A DNA stretch of 64,000 nt, taken from positions 62,001-126,000 of the forward strand of contig JAQBNH010000011.1 in NCBI GenBank assembly GCA_028288705.1. Reading direction: 5' to 3'. Below the pieces are notes generated by a model. The model was not told the DNA's origin. It did not search any database and worked only from the letters and a program-made list of their open reading frames with translations. A program made the translations under genes and the position numbers. Origin of the DNA: Ferruginibacter sp. Lineage in GTDB: Bacteria; Bacteroidota; Bacteroidia; Chitinophagales; Chitinophagaceae. Of the stretch, positions 37,696-47,527 are shown piece after piece; the stretch's first letter is position 1, and each line of letters starts with the position of its first letter.

Positions 37696-39000
37696 ATGGA
37701 ACAACTCAGTGCATCACCTTTCCTGTTATTTTCAGATGGTGAAGGGAATATTTTTGAAGATACCAGCCTTTATGTAACCGGCCGCAGCGGCTGGGATGCA
37801 CTGCCGATCCCGTTAGATGAATGGATTCTCTTACCTGAGGGCGGACAATTATATGAATTGCCGGGCCGTCGCGGGATTGGACTCGATGTGGAAACAGGGG
37901 AGATGCGTATCTGCGAAAAAGGCTGGGCTGTAGCGGCTTTTATTCCACCGGCGCACACCGGTTTGTACATTGCAGCTTACGAAACGATGCCGGAGGCCCC
38001 AACGCTGCCCTTATTTTGTTATACCGCAGCCGGTTGGCTGGACGATAAAATTTATGTCCCGGCCGTTCGCATTGAACAGGATATCCGCCAGGAAAGTGCG
38101 GGTTATAATGATGAAATCATTGAAGCCGGCACGAATAACCTTCTGGCTGCTTATCCCGATAATCGCCTGGTGAAACACCTGATGGAAAACTGCTGCATGA
38201 CCTACACCTGCCCGGCTGCACGTAATCTGGCATTAGGAAGATGGGAATGCCCGGTACCGGTGTCCCCAGCCTGCAATGCGAATTGCATTGGCTGTATCAG
38301 TTTCCAGCCGCTGGATGAAACGATCATCAGTACGCAAGACCGACTTACATTTAAACCCACGGCAGAAGAGATCGTGGAATTCACTGTTCCCCATTTACAG
38401 ACTGCTCCTTATCCGCTGGTGAGTTTCGGCCAGGGCTGCGAAGGTGAACCTTTGCTGATGTGGGAAACGATCCGCGAAAGCATCATCGAGATCAGGAAAC
38501 ATACCGATAAAGGAAGCATCAATATCAATACCAACGGCAGTAAACCGGATGCCGTGCGTGCCTTATGTGAAGCGGGCTTGAACAGCATTCGTGTTAGTAC
38601 AAACTCTGCACGTGAATCGGTTTACCTGCCTTATTACCGCCCGAATAATTATGTGTTTAATGACCTGATCGAAAGCCTGAAAATCGTGCGCAGCTTTGGT
38701 GGCTGGACCAGCATCAACTACTTCGTGTTCCCCGGCATGACAGACAGCATTGAAGAATATGAAGCCCTGCGTAAACTGATTCGTGAGACGGATCTCTGCA
38801 TGATCCAGTGGCGGAATTTTAATATCGATCCTGACTGGTACCTCGGAAAGATCGGTGTAACAGATACCGGTGAATGTATGGGTGTGAAGCAATTTATGGA
38901 ACTGATCCAGGAAGAATTCCCGAATGTGAAATTTGGATATTTTAATCCGTCGATGGAAAGGATCAAGGGGGATTTCGAATCAGACTTCGCGCATAATTGA
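37696..39000 (+). CDS. Radical SAM protein with long N-terminal domain
   Basis: A 434-residue radical S-adenosylmethionine enzyme. The iron-sulfur core is C193-xxx-C197-xx-C200 (ACNANCIGC). An unusual N-terminal region of about 190 residues precedes it and ends in further cysteines: C166, C167, C172 and C185. The C-terminal part has typical TIM-barrel segments (SININTNGSKPDAVRALCEAG and SIRVSTNSARE). No substrate protein or partner is evident beside it, so the reaction is unknown. Confidence 0.8.
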   Translation: MEQLSASPFLLFSDGEGNIFEDTSLYVTGRSGWDALPIPLDEWILLPEGGQLYELPGRRGIGLDVETGEMRICEKGWAVAAFIPPAHTGLYIAAYETMPEAPTLPLFCYTAAGWLDDKIYVPAVRIEQDIRQESAGYNDEIIEAGTNNLLAAYPDNRLVKHLMENCCMTYTCPAARNLALGRWECPVPVSPACNANCIGCISFQPLDETIISTQDRLTFKPTAEEIVEFTVPHLQTAPYPLVSFGQGCEGEPLLMWETIRESIIEIRKHTDKGSININTNGSKPDAVRALCEAGLNSIRVSTNSARESVYLPYYRPNNYVFNDLIESLKIVRSFGGWTSINYFVFPGMTDSIEEYEALRKLIRETDLCMIQWRNFNIDPDWYLGKIGVTDTGECMGVKQFMELIQEEFPNVKFGYFNPSMERIKGDFESDFAHN

Positions 39001-39214
39001 TTTTAACCACAGAGTTTATCGGAGTTTTATCGCCACAAAGGCGCAAAGGCAGAAAGAACCACAAAGATTTTACCACAGAGTTTAAGGAGTTTATCACGGA
39101 GTTACACGAAGTTTCATCTAAGAAGTCCTAAACAAAATTGCAGGATGCAATTGCTGCTGAAGTCACGACCAGGTTGCTCTGTGGAACTCCTGTCTTACTC
39201 TGTTTCCTCTGTGG
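39001..39214. repeat. Interspersed repeat block (CCACAGAG / CGCCACAAAGGCG words)
   Basis: This spacer between the convergent radical SAM and mutase genes holds the repeat family seen throughout the right half of the window: CCACAGAG words at 39007 and 39073, a CGCC-ACAAA-GGCG hairpin at 39031, and the opposite-strand forms CTCTGTGG and CTCTGTTT near 39178-39214. No gene is seen. Confidence 0.7.
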
Positions 39215-40774
39215 TTATCTGTATTCTCCAAATACCTCCCGCAACGTATCTGCCACTTCGCCGAGGGTGCAATAATTTTCTACTGCTTCCAGCACAACAG
39301 GCATCAGGTTATCGTTGCTTTGAGCCGTCGCTTTCAGTCGCTGTAATAATTCAGTAACTTTTACATTATCGCGTTTTGCTTTTAAGATATTAAGTTTATC
39401 GGTTTGTATTTTCTGGATGCTGTCGTCGATGCGGAAGACAGGCGTGTCGCTGGTTTCGGCAGACTGGAATTTATTTACGCCCACGCTGATCTTGTCGCCG
39501 CTTTCGATATCCTTTTGGTAACGGTAAGCACTGGCCGCAATTTCATCCTGCATAAAACCTTCCTCAATCGACGCTACGCTGCCACCCATCGCATCAATTT
39601 TTTCAATCAATTCCCAGGCTGCTTTTTCCACTTCATCCGTGAGAGATTCTACAAAATAACTTCCTGCCAACGGATCTACGGTCTCCGGCACCCCGCTTTC
39701 AAAAGCGACGATCTGTTGCGTACGTAAAGCGATCCTGGCGGCTTCTTCTGTTGGTAAACTCAGTGCTTCATCGTAACCGTTGGTATGTAAGGATTGTGTG
39801 CCGCCCATTACGGCTGCCAATGTTTGAATCGTCACGCGGCTGATATTGTTCATCGGCTGTTGTGCCGTTAAGGTACTGCCGCCGGTTTGTGTATGAAAAC
39901 GCAGCATCATCGCTCGTTCGTCCGTAGCGCCCAGGTCTTTCATGATCTTTGACCACATCCTGCGCGCCGCCCGGAATTTTGCTACTTCTTCAAACAAATT
40001 GTTATGGGCATTAAAAAAGAAGGAGAGGCGTTTGCCAAATACATTAATGTCTAAACCCTTTGCCAACGCAGCCTGCACATAAGCCTTGCCGTTACTTAAC
40101 GTGAACGCTATTTCCTGCACAGCTGTACTGCCAGCTTCACGGATATGATAACCGGAAATGGAAATCGTATTCCACTTCGGCACTTCCTTGCTGCACCACT
40201 CGAAAATATCGGTAATGATCCGCATGGAGTTTTTTGGCGGGTAGATATAAGTCCCGCGTGCCGCATATTCTTTGAGAATGTCATTCTGTATAGTGCCGGA
40301 GATCTTTTGCAGGTCAGCGCCCTGCTTTTTTGCCAGGGCCACGTAAAATGCCAGCAGGATAAATCCGCTCGCATTGATCGTCATCGAGGTGGAAACATCT
40401 TCCAGTTGAATTCCCTGGAAGAGGCGCTCCATATCTTCCAGGCTGTCGATCGCCACGCCGACTTTTCCAACTTCACCTTCTGACAAAGCATGATCACTGT
40501 CGTAACCAATTTGCGTCGGGAGATCAAACGCCACGCTTAATCCGCTAACGCCCTGGCTCAATAAATAATGATAACGTTGGTTGCTTTCTTCTGCGGTGGA
40601 GAAACCGGCGTACTGGCGCATCGTCCAGAGTTTGCCGCGATACATCGACGACTGCACGCCACGCGTAAAAGGAAATTCGCCCGGCAGCGAATGATCGTTG
40701 ATGGCGCTGTTATCAAGAGTGTATATTTCTTTTATTTCGATACCGGAATCGGTGCTGATTTTTTTCTGCGACAT
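39215..40774 (-). CDS. Methylmalonyl-CoA mutase family, large (catalytic) subunit
   Basis: A 519-residue acyl-CoA mutase barrel without the C-terminal B12-binding domain, which must be a separate small protein. The substrate-contact segment [20 protein letters not shown] has Tyr (Y45) rather than the Phe of isobutyryl-CoA mutases, which favours methylmalonyl-CoA. Other signatures are [26 protein letters not shown] and [15 protein letters not shown]. It links succinyl-CoA and methylmalonyl-CoA. No small subunit or MeaB gene is adjacent. Confidence 0.9.
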   Translation of the reverse strand: MSQKKISTDSGIEIKEIYTLDNSAINDHSLPGEFPFTRGVQSSMYRGKLWTMRQYAGFSTAEESNQRYHYLLSQGVSGLSVAFDLPTQIGYDSDHALSEGEVGKVGVAIDSLEDMERLFQGIQLEDVSTSMTINASGFILLAFYVALAKKQGADLQKISGTIQNDILKEYAARGTYIYPPKNSMRIITDIFEWCSKEVPKWNTISISGYHIREAGSTAVQEIAFTLSNGKAYVQAALAKGLDINVFGKRLSFFFNAHNNLFEEVAKFRAARRMWSKIMKDLGATDERAMMLRFHTQTGGSTLTAQQPMNNISRVTIQTLAAVMGGTQSLHTNGYDEALSLPTEEAARIALRTQQIVAFESGVPETVDPLAGSYFVESLTDEVEKAAWELIEKIDAMGGSVASIEEGFMQDEIAASAYRYQKDIESGDKISVGVNKFQSAETSDTPVFRIDDSIQKIQTDKLNILKAKRDNVKVTELLQRLKATAQSNDNLMPVVLEAVENYCTLGEVADTLREVFGEYR

Positions 40775-40795
40775 AATCGTTGGTGGGGCTAAACT

Positions 40796-41317
40796 CTAGT
40801 CTAAAATTTTTTGCGCTTCGTAATTCAATGCATTCAACACGATCTCATTCAGTTCCGCATTTTCTGTCATACTGTATTCCAGGATGCGTTTGCTCAGGTC
40901 CAGCGCGTTGGCTTCAGGCGGCAGTGTTGCTGCCAGTTGATTGATGATATAAATATTCTGGTCGCGTAATCTTGTAATGGCTGACCAAACCTCGCGGTTC
41001 ACATACACCTGTTGTGCGGCATTGTAATCATATTCGGTTTTGATCGTTTCCACGAGGCTGTGATGTAAACTCGCTGCGCTGTCTGTGCCCGATTGTAAAC
41101 GGGAGACCATATTCTGTAGACCCGAACGCTCCGCAAATAAGGTCAATCTTTCCAAAGCCTGTAAGCGCAAACGGACGCCCTCGTTATTGATATCCAGGCG
41201 GTCTTCGATCTTCTCTTTCATCCGGCGGAATTCGAACAACAGGATGCCGATCAGCACGGCGAACAGGATGATCGCCCCGCCCTCGATATATTGAAACGTA
41301 AACTCCAGCAATACCAT
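40796..41317 (-). CDS. Membrane-anchored coiled-coil protein, unknown
   Basis: A 173-residue protein with one N-terminal helix (about 10-27, GGAIILFAVLIGILLFEF) followed by a highly charged, helical soluble part (about 30-170). It is 21 bases upstream of the mutase on the same strand. I recognise no family and see no catalytic motif. Confidence 0.6.
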   Translation of the reverse strand: MVLLEFTFQYIEGGAIILFAVLIGILLFEFRRMKEKIEDRLDINNEGVRLRLQALERLTLFAERSGLQNMVSRLQSGTDSAASLHHSLVETIKTEYDYNAAQQVYVNREVWSAITRLRDQNIYIINQLAATLPPEANALDLSKRILEYSMTENAELNEIVLNALNYEAQKILD

Positions 41318-41408
41318 ATAATTGATTTAGCCGCAAAAATAAACAAAGAAGCCCCAAGAAATTCCAGTTTTCGAAAATTGCAGTCGGGGCATCGTTTTTG
41401 TTTAATGG

Positions 41409-41416
41409 TATCTTTG
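41409..41416 (+). promoter_or_regulatory. Bacteroidota -7 box TATCTTTG upstream of the Fe-S carrier gene
   Basis: TATCTTTG matches TAnnTTTG and lies 14 bases before the chosen ATG at 41431, a short leader. A -33 TTG at the right distance is not clear. Confidence 0.5.
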
Positions 41417-41430
41417 TAAAAAGAAATACT

Positions 41431-41775
41431 ATGGAAACAATAGCAATGGCACCCGTGAAGTTTACCGCATCAGCCGTCTCAGAAATTAAAAGGCTGATGA
41501 ATGAGCCGGGTTTCGATTCAGCAAAGATCCTGCGTGTGGGCGTGAAGGGTGGTGGTTGCAGTGGTATGACTTACGTGCTGGATTTCGATCATAAAACAGA
41601 TAAGGATGAGCAGTACGAAATCGAAGGCGTGCCGGTGATTATTGAAAAGGCGCATGGTATCTACCTGATGGGTATGGAAGTAAATTGGGAAGGCGGATTA
41701 AACTCCCGCGGTTTTACTTTCAATAATCCCAACGCCAGCAGCACCTGCGGTTGCGGTACGAGTTTCGCAGTTTAA
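41431..41775 (+). CDS. A-type iron-sulfur cluster carrier (IscA/ErpA/SufA family)
   Basis: A 114-residue Fe-S scaffold/carrier. The three cluster ligands are C43 (GGGCSGMTY), C106 and C108 (STCGCGTSF), with the usual spacing. ATG at 41431 is used rather than the upstream in-frame ATG at 41398, because 41398 precedes the promoter-like box and adds an atypical lead. No other isc or suf genes are adjacent. Which of the A-type subfamilies applies is not decided. Confidence 0.9.
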   Translation: METIAMAPVKFTASAVSEIKRLMNEPGFDSAKILRVGVKGGGCSGMTYVLDFDHKTDKDEQYEIEGVPVIIEKAHGIYLMGMEVNWEGGLNSRGFTFNNPNASSTCGCGTSFAV

Positions 41776-41813
41776 ACAACACCAGTTAAGCATTTAGTTA
41801 AATTAATAGCAAT

Positions 41814-41846
41814 AAAAAACCCCGTCGTTTCCGGCGGGGCTTTTTT
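41814..41846. terminator. Bidirectional terminator
   Basis: An 8-base stem CCCCGTCG / CGGCGGGG (41820-41827 and 41832-41839, one G-T pair) with a TTTC loop. It is flanked by six A on the left and six T on the right, so it works on both strands between the convergent Fe-S carrier and secDF genes. Confidence 0.9.
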
Positions 41847-41861
41847 GTATCGAAGATTTTA

Positions 41862-44837
41862 TTAAACTGTCGGGGTCGTTTTCACCACCGTTTTTGTTGC
41901 CGTGGCATGATGCGCATCTGCTTCACCTAATGGTTTGTCTTTTGCGAAATCAAGCAATACAGGCGCTCCTACGAAAATAGAAGAGTAAGAACCTGTTACC
42001 ACACCAATCAGCATCGCGAAAGCGAAACCACGAGTTACTTCACCACCGAAGATGAACAGGATCAACAGTGTTAAGAACACGGTTAATGAAGTCATGATCG
42101 TACGGCTCAGGGTATCGTTGATCGCACGGTTGATGATCGTTGATTTGGAAGCACCACGCATATCGCGGCTGTATTCCCTTACACGATCAAATACGATCAC
42201 GGTATCATTCATCGAGAAACCAATTACCGTAAGGATCGCAGCGATAAAATGCTGATCGATCTCTAATGGGAAAGGCACAATGTTTTTAAAGAAGGAGAAT
42301 ACAATCAGGGTTACCAATACGTCATGCAACAGCGTAAAGATCGTACCTACAGAATATCTCCAGTCTTTAAAACGAACGAAGATATAAATGAAGATCGCGA
42401 ATAAGGCGAACACCGTTGCTTTGATCGCACCGCGTTTCAGATCATCCGAAATACTTGGCTGGATCGTTTGTGAACTTTGTTTATGTTTTGTGATGAACTG
42501 CTCATAAGTAGTACCTGCTGGTAATACTTTTTTCAGTCCTTCATACAGTTTTGTCTGAACCGCGCTATCCGCGTTTTCCTGGCCGATCAGGTAAGAAGTC
42601 GTAATGTTCAAATGCCTGCTGTCACCAACAGTTTTGATCACCGGGTATTCGTTGAATACTTTATTCAGGTCGTCACGTACTTCGTCATTTTTTACCGGGT
42701 TGGCAAATTCAACGGTATAACTGCGACCACCTTTAAATTCAACACCTTCATGGAAACCGTTGAAGAAAGAGGCGATACCGAGGATCAATACCAATACAGA
42801 AATACCATAAGCCACTTTACGGAATTCCACGAATTTGAAATTCGCATTCTTAAAGATGCTACGGGAAACGTTCGTGAAATAATTAAAGTGACGATTCTTG
42901 TTTGTCCAGAAATCAGTGATCAGTCTTGAAACAAGAATACCACAGAATAAAGACAATAAGATACCGATGATCTGCGTGGTTGCGAAACCAAGTACCGGGC
43001 CTAAACCAAAATATACGAGGATGATCGCCGTCAGCAATGAAGTAACGTGGGCATCAATAACCGGGGCCAGCGAACGACGATAACCGTCATGAACTGCCTG
43101 CTGGTAATTTTTACCTTTATTCAATTCATCCTTGATTCTTTCAAAGATGATTACGTTCGTATCCACGGCCATACCGATCGTCAACACCAAACCGGCAATA
43201 CCGGCTGCAGTTAACGTAAAGCCCATCGCTGCCAGTACACCAATCGTGAACAGCAGGTTTAAGATCAATGCGATGTTTGCTACCCAGCCACCCGTGTTAT
43301 AATACACGAGCATCAGGATAAAGATCACGATAAATGCAAGGGCAAATGCAGTTGCACCGCCTTTTACAGCCTGCTGACCGAGTGTCGGACCAACAACCTG
43401 GTCTGCCACGATCTTCGCAGGAGCATCCAGTTTACCTGATTTTAAAATATTTGCCAGATCCTGTGCTTCTTCTACTGTGAAGCTACCAGAGATCTCAGAG
43501 TTACCACCTTCGATAGCGCCGTTTACATTCGGTGCGCTATATACGATATCATCCAAAGCAATCGCAATCGGGCGGCCAACATTTTTACCTGTTAAGCGTG
43601 CCCATGTTTTAGAACCAACGCTGGTCATCTGCATTTTGATCGCAGCTTTGCCCATTTCATCGTAATCCTGTTTCGCGTCTTCTACGCCATCACCTTCGAG
43701 TGGTGCTTTGATAGAACCCGGAACAGTTTTCACAACATATAAAGGGAAGAAACGCTGATTGCCTTTCTCTGCTTTCTCTTCAACACCTAATAAGAATTTG
43801 GCGTTGGCAGGAAGTGCAGATTTTACCACATCGTTGTTGATATAGCTAAAGAATTTGCTGGTATCCTGTAAAGCCACATTACCAATCGCTGCTGCAAAAA
43901 ATTGCTTACCGTTCTTATCCGTTTGTACGTCGATCGGGTTGATCACGCGGAAGAAAGGCGCTTCGTTTTGTTTTGCTTTTGTTGTGTCTTTGATCGCAGC
44001 TGAATCGAGTGCACTTACACCATTCAGGTAGTTATGCAAATTATCGTCTGCTGCTTTTAAAGAAGAAGCCAGTTCATCAATGCGGTAAACTTCCCAGAAC
44101 TGCAGGTTAGCAGAAGACTGTAAATATTTACGCACCCTTTCCGGGTCGTTGATGCCTGCTAACTCTACGTTGATCACCCCACGATTTTCATCCAGGTTAA
44201 TATTAGGTTGTGCCACACCGAATTTATCGATACGCTTTACCAGGATCTTGTAGGTTTGGTTGATCGCACCTTTCGCAGTAGTTTTTAATTTACTGGTAAC
44301 GGTGTTATCCCCATCGCCGATCTTAATGTCTTTACCCGGACCTGCAAATATCGAAGCCATACGGCCCCCACCATTTTGCTGAATGTAGGCATTGCTAAAA
44401 AGGTCGATGAAGTTTTCTTCACTGTTTATCTTTTGCGCCTTTGCTGTTTGGATCGCTTTCAATAAAGAAGGATCAGCAGGGTTGTTGCTTAAAGATTTTA
44501 ATAAACCTTCCAGGCTCACATCCATTGTTACGCTGATACCACCTTGCAGATCAAGACCAAGGTTCAGTTCATTTTCTTTACACTTTTGATAAGTGGTGCC
44601 TACAATCGGAAAGATCGGCTTATCCTTTGTACTGTCCAGGATATGCTGCACTTTAGCTTTCACCAATGCGTCTCTTTCATCTGCAGATAAATTTCCGGCG
44701 CTGTTCTTCACAGTGCGCTCAACCTGCGTTTTTACTTTTCCTTCATAACTGCGTACCACCCAGGTGTAAGAGAGTTCCCACAAAGAGATCAGCGTTAAGG
44801 CAATGGTAAAAAACCAAACTAAACCTTTCAGTTTCAT
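41862..44837 (-). CDS. secDF: SecDF fusion, protein translocation subunit
   Basis: A 991-residue fusion of SecD and SecF, which use the proton gradient to drive late steps of Sec export. The N-terminal half has one helix, a large periplasmic domain with NLGLDLQGGISVTMDV, then SecD helices (GLVLTIGMAVDTNVIIFERIKDE). The C-terminal half is SecF-like (GVEFKGGRSYTVEF, IGFSMNDTVIVFDRVRE). The fusion order is that usual in Bacteroidota. YajC is encoded nearby at 48978. Confidence 0.95.
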   Translation of the reverse strand: MKLKGLVWFFTIALTLISLWELSYTWVVRSYEGKVKTQVERTVKNSAGNLSADERDALVKAKVQHILDSTKDKPIFPIVGTTYQKCKENELNLGLDLQGGISVTMDVSLEGLLKSLSNNPADPSLLKAIQTAKAQKINSEENFIDLFSNAYIQQNGGGRMASIFAGPGKDIKIGDGDNTVTSKLKTTAKGAINQTYKILVKRIDKFGVAQPNINLDENRGVINVELAGINDPERVRKYLQSSANLQFWEVYRIDELASSLKAADDNLHNYLNGVSALDSAAIKDTTKAKQNEAPFFRVINPIDVQTDKNGKQFFAAAIGNVALQDTSKFFSYINNDVVKSALPANAKFLLGVEEKAEKGNQRFFPLYVVKTVPGSIKAPLEGDGVEDAKQDYDEMGKAAIKMQMTSVGSKTWARLTGKNVGRPIAIALDDIVYSAPNVNGAIEGGNSEISGSFTVEEAQDLANILKSGKLDAPAKIVADQVVGPTLGQQAVKGGATAFALAFIVIFILMLVYYNTGGWVANIALILNLLFTIGVLAAMGFTLTAAGIAGLVLTIGMAVDTNVIIFERIKDELNKGKNYQQAVHDGYRRSLAPVIDAHVTSLLTAIILVYFGLGPVLGFATTQIIGILLSLFCGILVSRLITDFWTNKNRHFNYFTNVSRSIFKNANFKFVEFRKVAYGISVLVLILGIASFFNGFHEGVEFKGGRSYTVEFANPVKNDEVRDDLNKVFNEYPVIKTVGDSRHLNITTSYLIGQENADSAVQTKLYEGLKKVLPAGTTYEQFITKHKQSSQTIQPSISDDLKRGAIKATVFALFAIFIYIFVRFKDWRYSVGTIFTLLHDVLVTLIVFSFFKNIVPFPLEIDQHFIAAILTVIGFSMNDTVIVFDRVREYSRDMRGASKSTIINRAINDTLSRTIMTSLTVFLTLLILFIFGGEVTRGFAFAMLIGVVTGSYSSIFVGAPVLLDFAKDKPLGEADAHHATATKTVVKTTPTV

Positions 44838-44963
44838 GTTAATGTACTTTTGTAAGCTGTTTTGATAATTTTTTTCAAGTGTGCAAAGATAGGGGAAAAT
44901 GCTATTGAAGATAGTTGCTGGTTTTTTTTAGAATTTTACCCATTTTGCAGTCAAATTTTACGC

Positions 44964-46301
44964 ATGATCGCTGCCCGTTTTCGCATTTTATCTCCTGTAA
45001 TTCTTATCGTTATGGCCATCAGTTGTTCCCCCGCCAAAAAGATACCTGCCGCGCCACCTGTGACAACGGTTCCCACCCCGGCCACGCCAACGCCTGTAAT
45101 TCCGGTTGTAAAAGCAAATGATGCAGGCGATGTTTTCTTCGAGAATATCTTTAAAAATTACCCCGGTGTTTTCAATGATGTACTGGCTAAACGGCAAGAC
45201 CTGAATGTTCAGATCATCTACACGGAGATCAACCGCGATAAAAATGGTAACCCCAGCTTTCAACAGCATTTTTTCAATAAAAGCAATGCCCGTTATTTCT
45301 ACCCGGCGTCAACGGTAAAATTCCCTGTGGCATTATTGGCTTTGCAACGCCTGAATGAACTGGCTGATAAAGGCATCAACCGCAATTCGACGATGATCAC
45401 GGAAGCTGCGTATGGCGGGCAGACAGCAGTATACAACGAACCCAACAGCCCGGATGGCCGCCCGACGATTGCGAACTATATTAAGAAGATCTTTTTAGTG
45501 AGCGACAACGATGCTTTCAACCGTTTGTATGAATTTTTAGGACAGGAATACATCAATGATGAATTACATAAAAAAGGTTTCAAAGACGTCGCGATCCAGC
45601 ATCGCCTGAATATCTTTTTATCAGAAGATGAGAACCGCCATACGAACCCCATCAATTTTTATGATTCAAATATGCGCTTGTTGTTCGCGCAGCCGATGCA
45701 GTTTAATAAAAAGGCTTTTGCAAAACGTACCGACTCCATCGGTAAAGCACATTATGCCGGCGGGCAACTGGTCAACCGACCGATGGATTTTTCTAAAAAG
45801 AACCGCTTGGAATTGCAGGACCTGAATGCCATGCTCACAGGGCTCATCTTTCCGAACAGTGTGAAACCAAATCAGCGTTTCAATTTAACCGAAGATGATC
45901 GTCGCTTCGTGATGCAGTATATGTCGCAGTTCCCCGGCGAAACGGTTTATCCGGCTTATGATAGTTCTTACCAGGATAGCTATATCAAACACCTGTTATA
46001 TGGCAATATGCGTGGTTCCCTGCCGAAGAATATCCGCATCTTCAATAAATCAGGAACTGCTTATGGGCAGTTGGTGGATGCGGCCTACATCGTGGATTAT
46101 GAAAAGAACATTGAGTTCATTGTTTCCGCCGCTATTTTATGCAATACCGATAACGTGATGAATGATGACAAATACGATTATGAAACGATCGGCCTGCCGT
46201 TTATGAAAAACCTCGGCAGGGCATTGTATGATTATGAATTAAAAAGAAAAAGAGTTTACCAGCCCGACCTTTCCGTTGTAAAATTCTCCTACGATAAATA
46301 A
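44964..46301 (+). CDS. Serine hydrolase lipoprotein, class A beta-lactamase-like
   Basis: A 445-residue protein with a lipoprotein signal from the chosen start (ILIVMAISC, lipid Cys C21) and a Pro/Thr-rich linker. The penicillin-recognising fold is indicated by STVK (S116-K119), SDN (180-182) and KSGTAYG near residue 365. This is the class A beta-lactamase-like family, larger than typical beta-lactamases (about 290 residues). It may be a peptidase/transpeptidase relative or a beta-lactamase; resistance activity cannot be inferred. An upstream ATG at 44862 is rejected because it would bury the signal. Confidence 0.8.
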   Translation: MIAARFRILSPVILIVMAISCSPAKKIPAAPPVTTVPTPATPTPVIPVVKANDAGDVFFENIFKNYPGVFNDVLAKRQDLNVQIIYTEINRDKNGNPSFQQHFFNKSNARYFYPASTVKFPVALLALQRLNELADKGINRNSTMITEAAYGGQTAVYNEPNSPDGRPTIANYIKKIFLVSDNDAFNRLYEFLGQEYINDELHKKGFKDVAIQHRLNIFLSEDENRHTNPINFYDSNMRLLFAQPMQFNKKAFAKRTDSIGKAHYAGGQLVNRPMDFSKKNRLELQDLNAMLTGLIFPNSVKPNQRFNLTEDDRRFVMQYMSQFPGETVYPAYDSSYQDSYIKHLLYGNMRGSLPKNIRIFNKSGTAYGQLVDAAYIVDYEKNIEFIVSAAILCNTDNVMNDDKYDYETIGLPFMKNLGRALYDYELKRKRVYQPDLSVVKFSYDK

Positions 46302-46303
46302 AC

Positions 46304-46311
46304 TACTTTTG
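46304..46311 (+). promoter_or_regulatory. Bacteroidota -7 box TACTTTTG upstream of the aminotransferase
   Basis: TACTTTTG fits TAnnTTTG and lies 22 bases before the ATG at 46334. A TTG at 46276-46278 is a possible but rather distant -33 element. Confidence 0.5.
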
Positions 46312-46333
46312 TCCATTAACAAATTTCGATTGT

Positions 46334-47527
46334 ATGCAGTTGTCTTCTTTACTCACGCGTTTTAATGAACCGGAAACCCTGAAAATGGCCAAGCTCGGCC
46401 GCGAACTCCTGGCAAAGGGAATCGACATTACAGACCTGAGTTTAGGCGAACCGGATTTTGATACGCCGGATCATATTAAAGAAGCCGCGAAAAAAGCGAT
46501 CGACGATAATTACAGTCATTATACACCGGTTGCGGGTTACCTCGATCTGCGCCAGGCTGTCTGCGAAAAATTAAAGCGGGATAACGGGTTAGATTACACG
46601 CCGGAGCAAATCGTGGTGAGCACCGGTGCGAAACAAAGCATTGCCAATACCGTTTTAGCGATTGTTGATGCAGGAGATGAAGTGATCATTCCGACACCTT
46701 ACTGGGTAACGTACAGCGAGATCGTGAAGCTGGGTGGGGGAACAGTGAAGCTCGTACAAACCACGCTGGACAATGGATACAAGATAACGCCGGAGCAACT
46801 CGAAGCTGCGATTACAGAGAAGACGAGGTTATTTATGTTCTCATCGCCCTGCAACCCGACAGGGGCGGTTTACACGAAAGAAGAATTGTCAGCATTGGTC
46901 AAGATATTCGAACAACACCCGCAGGTTTGCATAATGAGTGATGAGATCTATGAGCATATTAATTTCATCGGTGCGCATGAAAGCATCGCACAATTTCCTT
47001 CCATCAAAGACCGCGTGATCGTTATCAACGGGTTGAGCAAAGGCTTCGCGATGACGGGCTGGCGCCTTGGCTATATCGCTGCTTCTGCAGAAATCGCGAA
47101 AGCCTGCGATAAGATCCAGGGGCAATTCACCAGTGCCACCAATTCGATCACCCAACGGGCAGCCATAGCCGCACTAACGGGCGACCTGCGCCCCACGGAA
47201 GCAATGGTAGCTGAATTTAAAAAACGCCGTGCGAAAGTGATGGAACTCCTGCATGCGATTCCCAATATCGCCTGCAGTGAACCACCGGGCGCTTTCTATG
47301 TTTTTCCTGATGTGCATCATTACTTCGGCAGGAAAACCCCCGCCGGCGAAACCATTGCTAATGCTGATGAGTTGTGTATGTATTTCTTAAATACAGCGCA
47401 TGTGTCTGTCGTAACCGGGAAGGCTTTTGGTGAACCGAATTGTATTCGTGTTTCATTCGCGAATAGCGTGGAGAAGATTGAAGCGGGGTTTAAAAAGATT
47501 GCCGATGCGTTGGCAGAGTTAAAATAG
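46334..47527 (+). CDS. PLP-dependent aminotransferase, aspartate aminotransferase type
   Basis: Fold type I class Ib aminotransferase of 397 residues. Signatures: LSLGEPDFDTPDHIKEAA, YTPVAGYLDLRQAV, FSSPCNPTGAVY, MSDEIYEHI with the pyridine Asp, and NGLSKGFAMTGWRLGY with the Schiff-base Lys at about residue 237. The set matches bacterial aspartate aminotransferase. It probably transfers the amino group between aspartate and 2-oxoglutarate; prephenate activity as in some class Ib members is possible. Confidence 0.92.
   Translation: MQLSSLLTRFNEPETLKMAKLGRELLAKGIDITDLSLGEPDFDTPDHIKEAAKKAIDDNYSHYTPVAGYLDLRQAVCEKLKRDNGLDYTPEQIVVSTGAKQSIANTVLAIVDAGDEVIIPTPYWVTYSEIVKLGGGTVKLVQTTLDNGYKITPEQLEAAITEKTRLFMFSSPCNPTGAVYTKEELSALVKIFEQHPQVCIMSDEIYEHINFIGAHESIAQFPSIKDRVIVINGLSKGFAMTGWRLGYIAASAEIAKACDKIQGQFTSATNSITQRAAIAALTGDLRPTEAMVAEFKKRRAKVMELLHAIPNIACSEPPGAFYVFPDVHHYFGRKTPAGETIANADELCMYFLNTAHVSVVTGKAFGEPNCIRVSFANSVEKIEAGFKKIADALAELK

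Noticed and set aside
44964..46301. Antibiotic-resistance beta-lactamase call
   Set aside because: The STVK, SDN and KSGT motifs support the fold only. The protein is a 445-residue lipoprotein, far longer than class A enzymes, so hydrolysis of beta-lactams should not be assumed.
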